Assembly (NCBI GenBank): GCA_943736015.1 | Contig: OX031072.1 | Coordinates: forward strand, 15,031,501-15,095,500 | DNA: 64,000 nt | Source of the DNA: Tridacna crocea | Lineage: Eukaryota > Mollusca > Bivalvia > Cardiida > Cardiidae | Direction of reading: 5' to 3' | In this document: in pieces, positions 32,001-43,900 of the stretch | Numbering within the stretch: the stretch's first letter is position 1 | Layout: every line of letters begins with the position of its first letter | The notes under the pieces: model-generated | Told to the model about the DNA's origin: nothing | Databases searched by the model: none | The model's input: only the letters and a program-made list of their open reading frames with translations | Position numbers and translations under genes: made by a program

Positions 32001-35000
32001 GTGGCGATCTTTTAACAACCCCCCCCCCCCCCCGAAAGAATATATTTTATTTTCACTTCTGACCCCTTTTTGATAGGATTTCGTCAAATCAAGGAGAGTT
32101 GTTCTCAGAATATCCCCGTGGCCTGCCCCACATAGGAACGCACTACAATATTACGTAAAGCGCGAAAAACGCAGGATCAGTGCGTGTTAATTACGTCATA
32201 TTCTTACGAACAAAGTCCGTAACAAAGAAACAAATGAATAAATGCATGGCAGAAATAAGGGTCCGAGCAGGATTCGAACCCCGGAACTCCCGGACGCAAG
32301 ACCAATACCCTAACCACTGAGCCAGAGATACCTCCCTGACGCAGTAGCCAGGTATTGTATTTTAAATCGGGAGAATGCCATGCAGGAAGGAGTGGTCTCC
32401 CGTAACACACCCCCTCTTAAAGTCATCATTTATTGATGACTCAAAGCCTTATTAGGCAGGAAGTCCGATTTTGGACAACAAATGGGATTAATGGCTCAAT
32501 GGCCAATCCCGGACGAGCCCCCATCTTACGAACAAAGTCCGTAACAAAGAAACAAATGAATAAATGCATGGCAGAAATAAGGGTCCGAGCAGGATTCGAA
32601 CCCCGGAACTCCCGGACGCAAGACCAATACCCTAACCACTGAGCCAAAGAGATACCTCCCTGACGCAGTAGCCAGGTATTGTATTTTAAATCGGGAGAAT
32701 GCCATGCAGGAAGGAGTGGTCTCCCGTAACAATATTTTCCTCTGATTAGATAGCACGCGCTGTTTACCTAGGAAACAAGAGCGCGGGAACTACTGATTCC
32801 ACCTTCAATTGAAGATTTAGAGAATATGAAATAGGTATTTTTCACCGTTCGTAAAGTTCTACGAAATATCAAACCACATTCCTCCATTATTTCACGATAA
32901 TCTACAGCAAAGCATAAAGTAATATCTATTATGTTTTAACAGATCGAATGGTGGTCTTGCTGGCATCATTGTGGCAGTCATTATTTTGAAAATGCTGCTC
33001 TGGTTTGCCTGCTGCAGGATAATTCGCCGGCGCCGACAGACGGTCATTGTTCAGAGAGTGATGGTTCCCCAGACTACAGGTAAGACTCTTCGTAAAAATG
33101 TACGAGGGTTGTCCGAAATGTACGTGGAGTTTTTCCTACAACGCATCTATTTAATCCTTTCCCAAACGACAAACTTTTGGACTAGACCAAATTGAAAACA
33201 TTTGCAGACGATAATTCAACTCTTGCTGAGAAGATGATTTGTATCTATGATAGGGTAGAAAACATTGTGGAAAAAGGAGAAAATGCTGGTTACCAGCATT
33301 TTCTCAGGCTTTTCCCACAATGTTTTTAAAAGGCTACTGTTTTAGACCCGTAAAAACCAGGGATTGTTTTGGAAAAGGTTAATAACAATTTAATATCAAA
33401 ATTTGGTGACGTCTTATTCTATAGATAAATGCTACTAATTTCATCTGAGTAAAAGTTTACAAAGAATTTCGAAAGATATAAAAATAACATCACTGGCTGC
33501 TATCCGGCGCGCGAGCGCGACAAGACCACTTTGATGTCTCTTTGAAAAATCATCTTAAAACTTTTTTCCACCCAGTCACCACCAGTATGTATCCATTTTC
33601 TATAACAGACATGTTCTCCATGGCAACGTCGAAATTGTTTACCGAAGGCAGGTAAGACACAAACTTAAGTAATTCCACGTCAAGACCGTTGTCTGCGCAT
33701 GTCATATTCTTCGAAGATTCTACCTGTCATATATGACGCATCACTAGCCCCAAAAGCGGGCTGACTGTAATATTACTCTCCATTAAGTAGTAATGTAGAA
33801 AAATAGATTTTATCAATACGTTTGAGGAGAAATGAGACCTGCTTTAGCTCCAGATCTCTCTAGACTGCTGATCATGGCTGAGTGAATTGCACGAGGTAGC
33901 GTTTTATTGAGTAAACGTTTATTTTAGTTTGAAATTCAAAGTAACGGTTGTCGCGTAGGAAAATGGTTCGGTTCTGTACCCAGGGTGCCAAAATTAGATA
34001 GATGAGTATTTAAAGAATGCCATCTAGCGGGAGATAATGACGTCAAGACATCTTGTGCAATGTGAAAATCCCGGCCCTTTGGATGCGCCATGCAAAATAT
34101 GAGTCATGCTTTGTGACAAGGGGGCTTAATGCATCTGCAAAATGGTTCGGCCCTTGTCAGCCTGCGCGGACTGCGCAGGCTGACATGGGCCGAACCATTT
34201 TGCTATCTTTGATTCTTTTTAGCGTGTCAAAGTATCGGTATATCTCATGATACAAAAATGAGACAAAAATGGATTTTTCGGGGCTTTATAATATTGAATA
34301 TTGTGATAACTGCTTGGTATATATCATGCATGCATCAAGGTGATGCATTCATGAAGCCCCCCTGTTCCCGGAATACCATAACTCATATCTTTTAGTCAGA
34401 AAATGCATGATACTTCGACAGGCTGTCATTGTTCTGGGGTGTAAATACCCCATACTACAAGTATAGGTGTTGCGTATAAAAATATACTTTGAATGGTTAA
34501 AAGTCGGGCTTGTATACTCTACTACAAAATAGTCACGGGGATAGGCGGGCACTCGGCAGCACTACTCGAGAGTAAAGGTGTTGGACGTGTGTAAGATCAT
34601 CATCATCATCGTCATCATCACCATCATCATAATCATCACAACATCATCATCATCATCACAACCATCATCATCATCATTATCAACATCATCACCACCAAAG
34701 CAACCATTGATCACAACCACCACCTACACCACACATACGACATCATCATCATCATCATCAACACCATCATCATTGTCTTTTCAGACGTAAAAGAAGAAAA
34801 ACATTTTTTACAGAGTATATTTTGCGCTGAAAACCTTAACCCATTACCAAACGACAATATTTTAGGCTCGTCCAAATCGACAGGATTTGCAGACGACAAA
34901 ATAAAAATGACTGAAAATTTGAAATTTGTTTTGTAAAGGATAGAAAACATTGTAGGAAAAGAAGAAAATGCTGGTTACAAGCATTTTCTCCTTTTCCTAC

Positions 35001-35232
35001 AATGTTTTCTAAAGGCTTCTTTCTCGGGGGCGTCAAAAGTAGGATTAGTTTGGTAATGGGTTAATATGACTTCAACTTGTGTTTTACAGTGAGTGTATGC
35101 AGCAACAACCAATACCATGCGGGATATGATCAGGCTGCTGCCAGGGCAATGTCCCAGCCGCAGAGACCGAGTCCAGGAGTTATTGCCCCTCCACCCTACG
35201 AGCAGCCGTCAGCCATTCCTCCACCAAAATAA
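25238..35232 (+). CDS. CYYR1-like small type I membrane protein, copy 2 (five exons, 142 aa)
   Basis: Exons: 25238-25298, 26218-26224 (7 nt), 30423-30503, 32943-33079, 35090-35232. All splice sites are conserved with copy 1. Exon 3 is 81 nt instead of 69: the ectodomain is longer and more acidic (CDNDNLYC and DDYDNG segments), giving C-x6-C-x3-CC-x3-CC. The transmembrane helix differs at five positions but keeps the central Lys, and the RRRR block follows Cys-Cys-Arg-Ile-Ile. The tail has an extra Cys near its start (VSVC) and keeps PPPY. Outside exon 3, all twelve nucleotide differences from copy 1 change an amino acid. The gene is intact. Intron 3 hosts the LTR element and intron 4 two insertions absent from copy 1. 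Confidence 0.8.
27358..27578. mobile_element. 221-bp hairpin MITE unique to copy 2 (filled TTAA site)
   Basis: TTAA at 27354-27357 and 27579-27582. Copies 1, 3 and 4 have the uninterrupted 'ctgttttaataaatgg' (about 12442, 43037, 58440). Ends CCCTTTACCCC and GGAGTAAAGGG; core GCTCATCACGAGC. Confidence 0.9.
27883..28103. repeat. TTAA-flanked hairpin MITE, intron 2, copy 2
   Basis: Paralogue of 12748-12968 with a perfect central palindrome; TTAA at 27879-27882 and 28104-28107. Confidence 0.85.
28486..28555 (-). repeat. tRNA-like SINE head, copy 2
   Basis: Paralogue of 13352-13425; A-box TGGCTCAATGG and B-box GGTTCGAGCCT. Confidence 0.6.
28830..29040. repeat. Polypyrimidine microsatellite, copy 2
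   Basis: CT and TCTG runs; the longest CTGT run of the four copies (about 28981-29030). Confidence 0.85.
29046..29190 (+). repeat. SINE fragment inserted in the CT tract (copies 2-4)
   Basis: Matches the reverse complement of 22580-22960 without the nested MITE, ending 'ccaaccaaccaac'. Also at about 44484-44630 and 59891-60040; absent from copy 1 at about 13860. Confidence 0.7.
29625..30206. repeat. Two GC-rich long-inverted-repeat elements, intron 2, copy 2
   Basis: Paralogues of 15104-15354 and 15455-15710. The first has lost one internal arm and its right 'cccttttcgcgtgttg' end. Confidence 0.7.
31047..31507. repeat. Pair of hairpin MITEs, intron 3, copy 2
   Basis: 31047-31268 and 31287-31507, paralogous to 16542-16763 and 16782-17002. 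Confidence 0.75.
32203..32731 (-). mobile_element. Miniature LTR retrotransposon (TRIM) with tRNA-like sequence in its LTRs
   Basis: Two direct LTRs (32203-32407, 205 bp; 32525-32731, 207 bp) are almost identical and flank 117 bp. On the minus strand the upstream LTR is followed, after one base, by TGGGGGCTCGTCCGGGAT (32523-32506), the exact complement of the tRNA-Pro 3' end, that is a primer-binding site. The internal part ends in a purine tract AAGAGGGGGTG just before the second LTR. LTR ends are TGTTACG and CGTAAG. The target duplication is ATATT (32198-32202, 32732-32736). Each LTR holds an A-box TGGCTCAGTGG and a B-box GGTTCGAATCC. There is no coding capacity, so it is non-autonomous. 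Confidence 0.85.
33687..34039 (+). mobile_element. 353-bp retroposon-like element with 10-bp target duplication, copy 2
   Basis: ACGTCAAGAC at 33677-33686 and 34040-34049; copy 1 has a single ACGTCAAGAC at the empty site (18639-18648). Same family as 6098-6448. Confidence 0.85.
34840..35060. mobile_element. 221-bp hairpin MITE 29 bases before exon 5, copies 2 and 3 only
   Basis: TTAA at 34836-34839 and 35061-35064; the empty site in copy 1 is 'ccttaatatgac' at about 19439. Ends CCCATTACCAAAC and GTTTGGTAATGGG. The copy 3 paralogue is 49957-50177. Confidence 0.9.
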
Positions 35233-35376
35233 ACGGACATTGAATTTCCATAACTTTTTCCAGACGACAAAATTATAAGCTGGACCAAATTTAAAACATT
35301 TGCAGTCGACAAATTAGATATTAGCCGTGATCTGACTACAGAGAGCTTAATGCATCTCTGTGATTCATTACATTAA

Positions 35377-35738
35377 GGTAAGACCTGTGTAAAGGAAAAC
35401 AGCTATTTCCACTTAAATATCACCCTAAAAAATTAGCTACAATTAAAAATGAGTATTATTGAACTACTTTCACCTTTTCATTTTGTCCATTTTTTCCTTC
35501 TTCGAATTATCATTTATAAATCTGAAACCACTATATTCTTAATTCAAATAGAGATAATAATTACCTCCCTTTTCAGAAAACTAACAAAAGTATCAAAAAA
35601 TATTTTCAAGAGAGACATAAACGGAATTTCTGATCCGTTAGAAATGAGCAAAAATATTATTTCTGCATAATTCCTTATTTATCCTTATTTATCAACCAGT
35701 TAGAATTTTCACCGGAAGTGCATTACACAGGTCTTACC
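35377..35738. mobile_element. 362-bp TTAA element in 3' UTR, copy 2
   Basis: TTAA at 35373-35376 and 35739-35742; termini GGTAAGACCTGTGTAA and TTACACAGGTCTTACC. Confidence 0.75.
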
Positions 35739-36091
35739 TTAATTTATTTTTCATTTTCAATAATAGCCGACCGAATCATGATGTACCCTGGTCCTTTGAC
35801 ATGCAGAGAATTGACCAGAATAAAGAGATCAGTTGATGAAAGTGTCTGAATTATTGTGGGAAAAGGAGAAAGTGCTGGTTAATAGTATTATCTCCATTTC
35901 CCACAATGTTTTTATAGACCTTTTGCCTATGGATCATTAACATACATGATTAGCGGAATAAACTTGTATCAAATGTTCTAATATTTAAGCTATCCTAACG
36001 AAAAAGGGTACTTGAAAACATTTTTGGAAAAAGAGAAAACGCTGATTACCGGCTTTATCTCCTGTACCAACAATGGTTTTTCCGCCTTTAA

Positions 36092-36310
36092 CCCTTTACC
36101 ACACAATCCTTAGTTGACGACCCCGAGATATAAGCCTTTTGAAAACACTGTGGGAAAAGGAGAAAATGCTGGTAACCAGCATTTTCTCCTTTTTCCCACA
36201 ATGTTTTCCACCCTTCCCAAAACAAATTTCTATTTTTGAGTCACTTTAATTTTATCGTCAGCTAATGCTTTCAATTTGGACCAGTCTAAAATTTTGTCGT
36301 CTGGTAAAGA
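36092..36310. repeat. Hairpin MITE, spacer 2
   Basis: Paralogue of 20409-20624 with a complete right flank. Confidence 0.75.
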
Positions 36311-37308
36311 GTTACAGACAAAATTCCTTTCATAGAGAATCAAGTAATTTATCGTCTGCAAATATTTTCCATTTGAACCAGCGTATAATTTTATCGTCTG
36401 CTATTCTTTGACATTCAACTGCAAAGCACATGTGATACAGGGCTCCCAAGTTATAGATCTAGTAGTTGAAGGAAAGAAATTCATACATTATAATATATAG
36501 ATTTTTTTTTTCATAACATGAAAAACATTGTAGAAAAAGAGCAATTGCTTATGACAAGTTTTACTTTTTTCCCCACACTGAATTCTTAGCAAGGAACATC
36601 AACAGTTCTAAATGAAAAATAAACGATAATAAATTATGCGGCAAAGAGGCAGTTGCCACTGTGCTATTCATAGTAACGGTGTTGAAAATTTCACAATTCC
36701 GTAATACACACCGGCGATGCACCAATATGCTTTCATATGTATTCCGTGATCGACCAAGGAAAATTTTATGATTCTATGATGGATCAATAATAATTCAAAG
36801 GCCTGTGATTAAACCAAGTAAGCCATCATGTAATCATGGATCCATAACGGCAATAAACTTAATCATAAGATAGACCAATACTTGGGCATACTGAAAATTG
36901 ACCAATAGCTAAAGGTTTCGGCCCAGGTCAGCCTGCGTCGATTTTTTTGCAAACAGAGAATGGCTCATGGAGATTGGAATTTTTTCTTTTAATAATTACA
37001 GAGGCATTTCTGATGAGGGTATACTGTACATAAGGAGTTAAATGGTTCTATATTTGTATATAATTTCCTAGTTCGTTTAACTTTTTAACCCATAACCACA
37101 CAATCTCTACTTTTGACGAACTTGTGAAAGAATCCTTTTGAAAATATTGTGGGAAAAAGAGAAAATGCTGGTATCAAGCATTTTCTCATTTTCTCCCAAT
37201 GTTTCCTACTCTTCCCAAAACAAACTTCAAATTTTCAGTCACATTTATTTTGTCGTCTGCAAATGCTTTCAACTTGCTATGATACTATGTATCACGGAAA
37301 TACATTAA

Positions 37309-37847
37309 AGGTGGCCCTTCAGATTTTGGGACGAAAATTTTACAAGAATACAAAAATGTCATCCTTATAATCCCACAGCCTAATAAATTTCATTCATAAA
37401 ACCCCAGTAGTCGAAAACCAGCCGACAACAAGAGAAATTAGAGATTTACTACAGCCAAGGTCGACACCGACGGGAAACACAGTCTATTTTTACATGAGCA
37501 ACTCGCTCATCTACATACCGGAAATATACAGACAAAACTTCAAACATAGCGTCCGAAGAAGACATTATGATAAATAATTACGTGTTTATGTTATGGAATT
37601 TCAGCGTCATTAGTCACGTGTCAGTCACTTAACATTCCCACAATGCTTTTTTTAAAATTTTTGGCGGGAAATCTAAATATAGCTTAAGACGCTACGTTGC
37701 CTTTTAAGGGAATACCATCAAAAAATATTTCTTTGTAATTGTATGATTCTTGATTGTTGATGATTTGTATCGTTTTTTTCATATAAATTTCAGTGATATG
37801 TATTTTTTTTCAATTTGATGGGATGTGAAAATTCTAAATACCCACCT
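37309..37847. mobile_element. TTAA-flanked element of about 539 bp, spacer 2
   Basis: TTAA at 37305-37308 and 37848-37851; paralogue of 21644-22173. Confidence 0.75.
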
Positions 37848-37851
37848 TTAA

Positions 37852-38061
37852 CCCTTTACCCCATAAGGCATTTCTACGGTATATCAAATTGACCCTAAAT
37901 AACAGCAAGGCTGAAGCAGTTTCTTATGTGTATATGACACCCTTTGATAGGATAGAAAACATTGTAACAAAAGGCGAAATTGCTCGTCACGAGCAATTTC
38001 ACCTTTTGCCACAGTATTTTCCAAAGGCTCCTACAAGCAATGCGTAGAAATGAGTAAAGGG
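37852..38061. repeat. 'GCCAC' hairpin MITE, spacer 2
   Basis: TTAA at 37848-37851 and 38062-38065; core GCTCGTCACGAGC. Confidence 0.8.
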
Positions 38062-38253
38062 TTAAGCCCCTTTTTGTAAGGGAATGGCTCATGTACTTCG
38101 GGCTGACAGCGTTGAAGTAAATCAAATGCTAATTTTCCCGTGATGTTTTCAAATGCAGTCTTCTTAATCAAAGTAAAACGTCAAAACATTTCGGATATAA
38201 AAATTCTCTCTCAGAGATCCGTAGAAAAAACGTACTGTTATATATTTAGACAG

Positions 38254-38691
38254 TTGGTTGGTTGTATTGTGGTTTAACGCCACTTTAACCCTTTACTCCA
38301 TAGATACTCATTTCTACGCATTGCTTGTGGGATCCTTTGGAAAACATCGTGGCAAATGGTGAAATTGCTCGTGACGAGCAATTTCACTTTTTGCCACAAT
38401 ATTTTCTATACTATCAAAAGGTGTCATATACATATAAGAAACGGCTCCATCCTTGCTGTTATTTAGGGTCAGTTAGAGATAACATAGAAATGCCTTATGG
38501 GGTAAAGGGTTAACAGCTAAGGTCATATCATGGCGGTCGGTGACGCACCTGTGTTTCCTGGCTTTCCCATACCGGTACTAACACTACTTTCTTTCCAAAG
38601 CCACCGACTACTTTTCTCACATGCTTCAGCAGAGGTGAGAGGCGAAAATACGCCGGAAAGAAAGTTCGCCTCAACCGGGTATCGAACTCGC
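38254..38691 (-). mobile_element. SINE with nested MITE, spacer 2
   Basis: Target duplication ATATATTTAGACAG at 38240-38253 and 38692-38705; nested MITE 38289-38509. A long + strand frame crossing it (38530-38982) is repeat-derived and not a gene. Confidence 0.75.
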
Positions 38692-39271
38692 ATATATTTA
38701 GACAGACAACATGATGTAAATAAGTTAGCACTGCTAGTTTTGTTGAAAACTTGTTCTTATTTTCCTTTGTTCGTTTTTTTGTGTAATCAAGTTTTTTTTT
38801 TAATCTGTATATGCTTTTGTCTGTCTTCAAAAAATAAATTCACACCTTTTAAATTCATGTCTGATTGTTTGGTTCCATTTAGTTCAAGTTCCGAAACTGG
38901 AGTTTCCGGTGCTATTGGTCCAAGATCAAGAGATATTTTTGTGTGTGTGAAAAATCGAAATTTGCTTTATGCTTTTCGGTAGTTAATCGAAAAATAATAT
39001 TGAACTATTGTCTGATAATGAGCAAAGCTCGTTTTGCGGTAACACCGTCCTAGATTTTTAAAAAATACAACTCCGACTTCGTTCTGGGTTTTAGTCTAAA
39101 TCTATGGGGATGACCAAAAAATCGTGTCTTCCGGTTGGTCGCATAGCTTTACCCGTAGCACAATCTTTCGCACATTTACCTGATTGGTCAAAAATGACAT
39201 TATAATATTTTACCGATCGGGAACAAAAAACGTTGTCAGTTTAATGAGTAGTTTATGTAATTACCCTGGTA

Positions 39272-39318
39272 CCATGGCAATGTCCCAGCTTCTAAGACCT
39301 GAACCCGGAGTTATGGAC
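39272..39318 (+). pseudogene. Decayed duplicate of exon 5 in spacer 2
   Basis: MAMSQLLRPEPGVM in the exon 5 frame; paralogue of 23595-23641. Confidence 0.65.
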
Positions 39319-39752
39319 TTCCATGACTCCTCACAGATTTTAAGTTTTGCTAACCTGAACGATTAACGGCATATTGGAAAATTACCAATGAATTGACAAG
39401 GGAAATTAATGTGCCTGCGAAAAGTATCGGTTAAGGTCAGCCTGCGCAGTCCGCGCAAGCTGATCTGGGCCGAAACTTCTCGCTATTGGTCAGTTTTCTG
39501 TATGTCCAAGAACTATTTTACCTCATGATTAAGTTAGTTGCTTTAAAAAAAAGTAACTTTTATTGATCCATAATTATGCGATGACTTGCCTGGTATCATG
39601 GGTAATCCATTTAGTCAAACAACCGTCTGATTCAGAGGGTAGAATGGTACTTGCACATGCAGAAAATGAAAGGTAGCGAAAAGTTTCGGCCCATGTCAGC
39701 CTGCGCGAACTGCGCAGGCTGACATGAACCGATAGTTTTTGCAAATGCGTTA

Positions 39753-39943
39753 GTTCCCCATGTCACATTTCATAGCTAATCTTTATGTTCCCCATGTCAC
39801 ATTCCATAGCTAATCTTTATGTTCCCCATGTCACATTTCATAGCTAATCTTCATGTTCCCCATGTCACATTTCATAGCTAATCTTCATGTTCCCCATGTC
39901 ACATTTCATAGCTAATCTTCATGTTCCCCATGTCACATTTCAT
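39753..39943. repeat. 34-bp minisatellite, 6 units (spacer 2)
   Basis: Expanded relative to spacers 1 (2 units) and 3 (3 units). Two unit variants ('tttat' and 'ttcat' junctions) are in blocks, which suggests recent internal duplication. Confidence 0.85.
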
Positions 39944-40548
39944 CGCCTGAACATGCCAAGTAACAATAGGCCTATTGATAGAAAGAAGAGTTCAATGTGT
40001 TGTAGAATTGTACTTCCATTCAAGTATTTATTTAACTACACTACGACTGTGACTACGATAATTAATATAAAATCTTGACCAACTGAAATATCCCTGAATA
40101 ACTGCAATTTGATTTTTTATCGGTTTATAGTGCTGAGGATAATCACTGTATTGGTCATCTGACACGGCACACACTTCAGAATATTGAGTGTATATGTTTT
40201 ACAAGGGTTTTTGGAGACTCCAAGTAGTGTTTTTTTCAGATATCGTAGTCCCCGGCGAAACTTTGTTGGATTAAACGTCTTCAACAAACGATTAACCACC
40301 AAAAGAACTAGAGATTAACGTGCACTGACATCCCAGACATTCCGTGCGACAACCTGCAACTGCATATCTATTCAATAACATGTTAAAAAAAATATGTTTT
40401 TGTGCTTACCTTGTGTAATCTTGTGGGCGCAGCCATGTTTTTTACTCGAACGGGTACGTAAAATTGACAGGGACAGTAACGTTGACAAGGAGCAAGTTCG
40501 TAAGGTCTCTCCAGTGTGAAAATATGGGCTTGGTGAGATATGGCCTTC

Positions 40549-40765
40549 AACACGCGAAAAGCGGAGTACGAACATTTGCGTAAAGTGCCGTTTCGGATCA
40601 GCATGCATAATCCGATTACCGTTTTATGTCATTTTCTGTTTTGCGCAAGTCTACCATAGCACAAAATCTAATCTAGTCGTGAAGTACCGTCTCGGAATAG
40701 CCAGCGCAGGCTAATCCGAGACGACATTTTACGCAAACGTCCGAATGCCCCTTTTGGCGTATGCA
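40549..40765. repeat. GC-rich long-inverted-repeat element upstream of copy 3
   Basis: Paralogue of 9987-10213; right end changed to 'ggcgtatgcaagc'. Confidence 0.7.
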
Positions 40766-40799
40766 AGCGATTATTTACAACTTTTCGCCTGGTATTTGA

Positions 40800-40935
40800 T
40801 TACGTCATGTGCGCATGCGCCAGGTAGATGTTGCAAAAAGGTGAAGGTAGCCAGGTGAGATCAGTTGACAAAATATTTCACGCTCGAAAGGTCTGTGTTC
40901 TCGACAAGATAACTACAATAAATTGGTGAACGACA
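40800..40935 (+). promoter_or_regulatory. Putative promoter and 5' UTR, gene copy 3
   Basis: TTACGTCA 40800-40807 and GCGCATGCGC 40811-40820, here within TGTGCGCATGCGCC. Confidence 0.45.
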
Positions 40936-43900
40936 ATGGCGGCGAAAATGGCTGTAAACATTCTTCTTTTCGCGTGTTTCATGGCCGTAGGAATAAGTAA
41001 GTACTCTCACTAACTTTTTTGGAGTCGTAGCTTTTTCCGTAACACTTTACCACACAATCCCGATTTTTCAACACACCCGTGAAAGAAGCCTTTCGAAAAC
41101 ATCGTGGGAAAAGGAGAAAATACTGGTAACCAGCATTTTCTTCTTTTCCCACAATGTTTTCTTCCCTTCCAAAAACAAATTTTAATTCTTTAGTCACATT
41201 CATTTTGTCGTCTGCAAACCAGTCTAACTTATTATCGTTTGGTAAAGGGTTAAATCATTATAAAGCTAAACATACTAAGTTACATTTAAACATTTTTCAC
41301 GCGTCGCAGCTTTAATTTTTTTCTGAATAGGCAAATTTTTAGACTTGTCCAATATTAAAAGCATTTCCAGACCACAATTTAGGGGTATCTGAAAAGTTGA
41401 AGTTCGTCTTTCAAAGTGTAAAAAACATGGTGGGACAAGGAGAAAATGATGTTTTCTTCCGCTGAGTCCTTAACACAGGGCATATATTTGGAAAAGGACT
41501 GAGTGAGATGTTACCGTAATATATTACTGAATTTGAAATGATATTGAAAAAGTGAAATGATCATAAAAGCGACCTTAGGTTGTGTATCCGTAATAAGAAA
41601 GGGCTATTTAGATAATTTCCACTATAATACTTTTCTAAAAAAACTGCTATGATTAAAAATGAGTATTATTGTACTACTTTAACCGAGCCACTGTTGTTTT
41701 TTCCTTCTTCGTATTATCATTTATAAATCTAAAACCACTATATTTTCATTACAAAGGGAGATAGTAATTACCTCCCTTTTCTGGAAACTAACAGTTGTTG
41801 GACTAAATACATCACGTGATGGTTCCACTGTTATGTGATGACTTGCATGGTATCACACATCACGGAGATCCATTAAGCCCCTTTTTCACAGACCATAGCT
41901 CACATATTCCATTTTTGTCATTTCAGATGCTGGGTGAGTGTCAAAGGCACGGGTAACGTATATAATAGTCTCACATATCTTTTCCTTCTTTTAAGCTTTA
42001 GATTGCAAAACGCCACTCAAGTCCCCTTTTGCGGACAGTGTAGATTAAGATCAGACTGCACAGAACGTGCAGTCTGATCTTCATCTACACTGTCCGGTAT
42101 GGAGATACATCACCACCCCAATACCATAGAAATAGCAAAGTTTATAGACTTTTACTCACGCATTTTATATAGAGTGCGAACTCTGTCGACGATTAAAATA
42201 TCAATTCATTAACCCTTGGGGTGCGTAGCGCGACTCACTGACCTTTTGCGAACAGTGTAGATCAAGATCAGACTGCACAGAACGTGCAGTCTGATCTTAG
42301 ATCTACACTGTCCGAGGAGATATTATTTCTCAAAAGAAAACTAAAAAAAATATCCATATTTGGGTTTTCACTGTAGAAACAGAAAAAAAATTATTATTAA
42401 AACTTAAAATTAAAAAGTATTATTTAGTAGGTTAAGGGTTAAAACTCAGAGAGAATATTTATCTATATGTCTTACTAAACAAGCCGATAGTATAGATCAA
42501 CGATCAGACTACACGTACTCTATAGTCTGATCTTGAGCTATGTCGTCTGTATCAGCCCGTGTTTTCGCCTTTGCACGCTGGTACGGTTATGCTCATCGCC
42601 CATTTAGGCTACGCCTCTCAGTAAGTCCCTCCCCCTCCTCCCTCCCCATCAAAAAAACTTAACAAATTTGTAAATTCTATATTTAATTCAATCCTATAAA
42701 ATGAAAGTTTGAAACAAATGCACAGCTGAAATACAAACCGCATCTGGCAGTATTCGAACCCACGGCGGACAAGATTCTCGTTTTTCGAGGTGTAAAACAC
42801 CAAAATCATAACCACGAAGCCAAAGAGATATCTTATCAACAGAGTGGCCAGGTATCGTATTTGAATAGGAACGAAGATATAAATGAAGGAGTGGTCTCCC
42901 ATAACAACCCTTCGGCCGTTGTCTGCGCATGTCATATTCTTCGAAGATTCGACCTGCCTGCTATGACGCATCACCCATTCCCCGATACTTGGGAAAAGTA
43001 GGGCTTATATCGAAGCTAAACCCAAGCCTGTAGAGACTGTTTTAATAAATGGCCGGTCAATCGGTTACCTGCTTCCTGATCATACTATTGAATAAATCGC
43101 ACCAGGTAGCGTTTTACTGAGTAAAATTTCATTTTATTTTAAGATATTTGTAGAAAGCCATCTGTAGCTGAAGATAATGCAATCCTTAGTCAAACAATTC
43201 CGTAATTTTATGACCCGAATAAGGGATGGCTTTTGAAAGGATTTTTTTTTGCGGAGATAAAGAAAATGACTAACCTAAAAAGAGGAAGAAGTCTCGAATT
43301 TCTTTTATATGCACTTTATCACAAGTGAATCATTTAACCCTTTCCAAAACAATCCCTGATTTCTACGATCCTGAAGGAGGAGGCTTTTGAAAACATTGTG
43401 GGAAAAGGAGAAAATGCTGGTAACCAGCATTTTCTCCTTTTCCCACAATGTTTTCTATCTTGCTGGAAACAAATTTCAATTTTTGAATTACATTTATTTT
43501 GTTGTCTGAAAGTGCTTTCAATTCGGACCAGTCTAAACTTTTGTCGTATGGGAAAGGGTTAACCCATACAGTAAAGTCATGATTAAGCAATGCTCTGAGA
43601 AAAGGGGGGGCTTAATGCATCTGCAAACTGATTCAACCCAGGTTAGACTGTGCTGTCCGCGCAGGCTGACCTGGGTCGAATCCTTTTGCTATTCGGGAAT
43701 TTTATACACGTTAGGACGGACCATGGTTCAACCTCAGGGTTTCGTCGAGTATGAAACCGACTGTTTTTTAATGGACTTACGCATAAGTATGTTTGTTTAT
43801 TTGGAGTTTAGGCCGCTTTCAACATTACATCAGTCATACCACGGCTACAGTTGACATATTCATGTATTTCCCGGGTTCCACCGATACAAGACTGGGGCTC

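Noticed and set aside
32270..32340. Possible functional tRNA gene inside the LTR
   Set aside because: T-stem is mispaired and no acceptor stem is present; better explained as a tRNA-like Pol III promoter in an LTR.
32203..32731. An endogenous retrovirus, because of the tRNA-Pro type primer site
   Set aside because: Only 117 bp lie between the LTRs and there is no gag, pol or env coding sequence; this is a miniature non-autonomous element.
38530..38982. 150-codon + strand frame in spacer 2
   Set aside because: It starts inside the SINE and is shortened by small indels in spacers 1 and 3, so it is not maintained.
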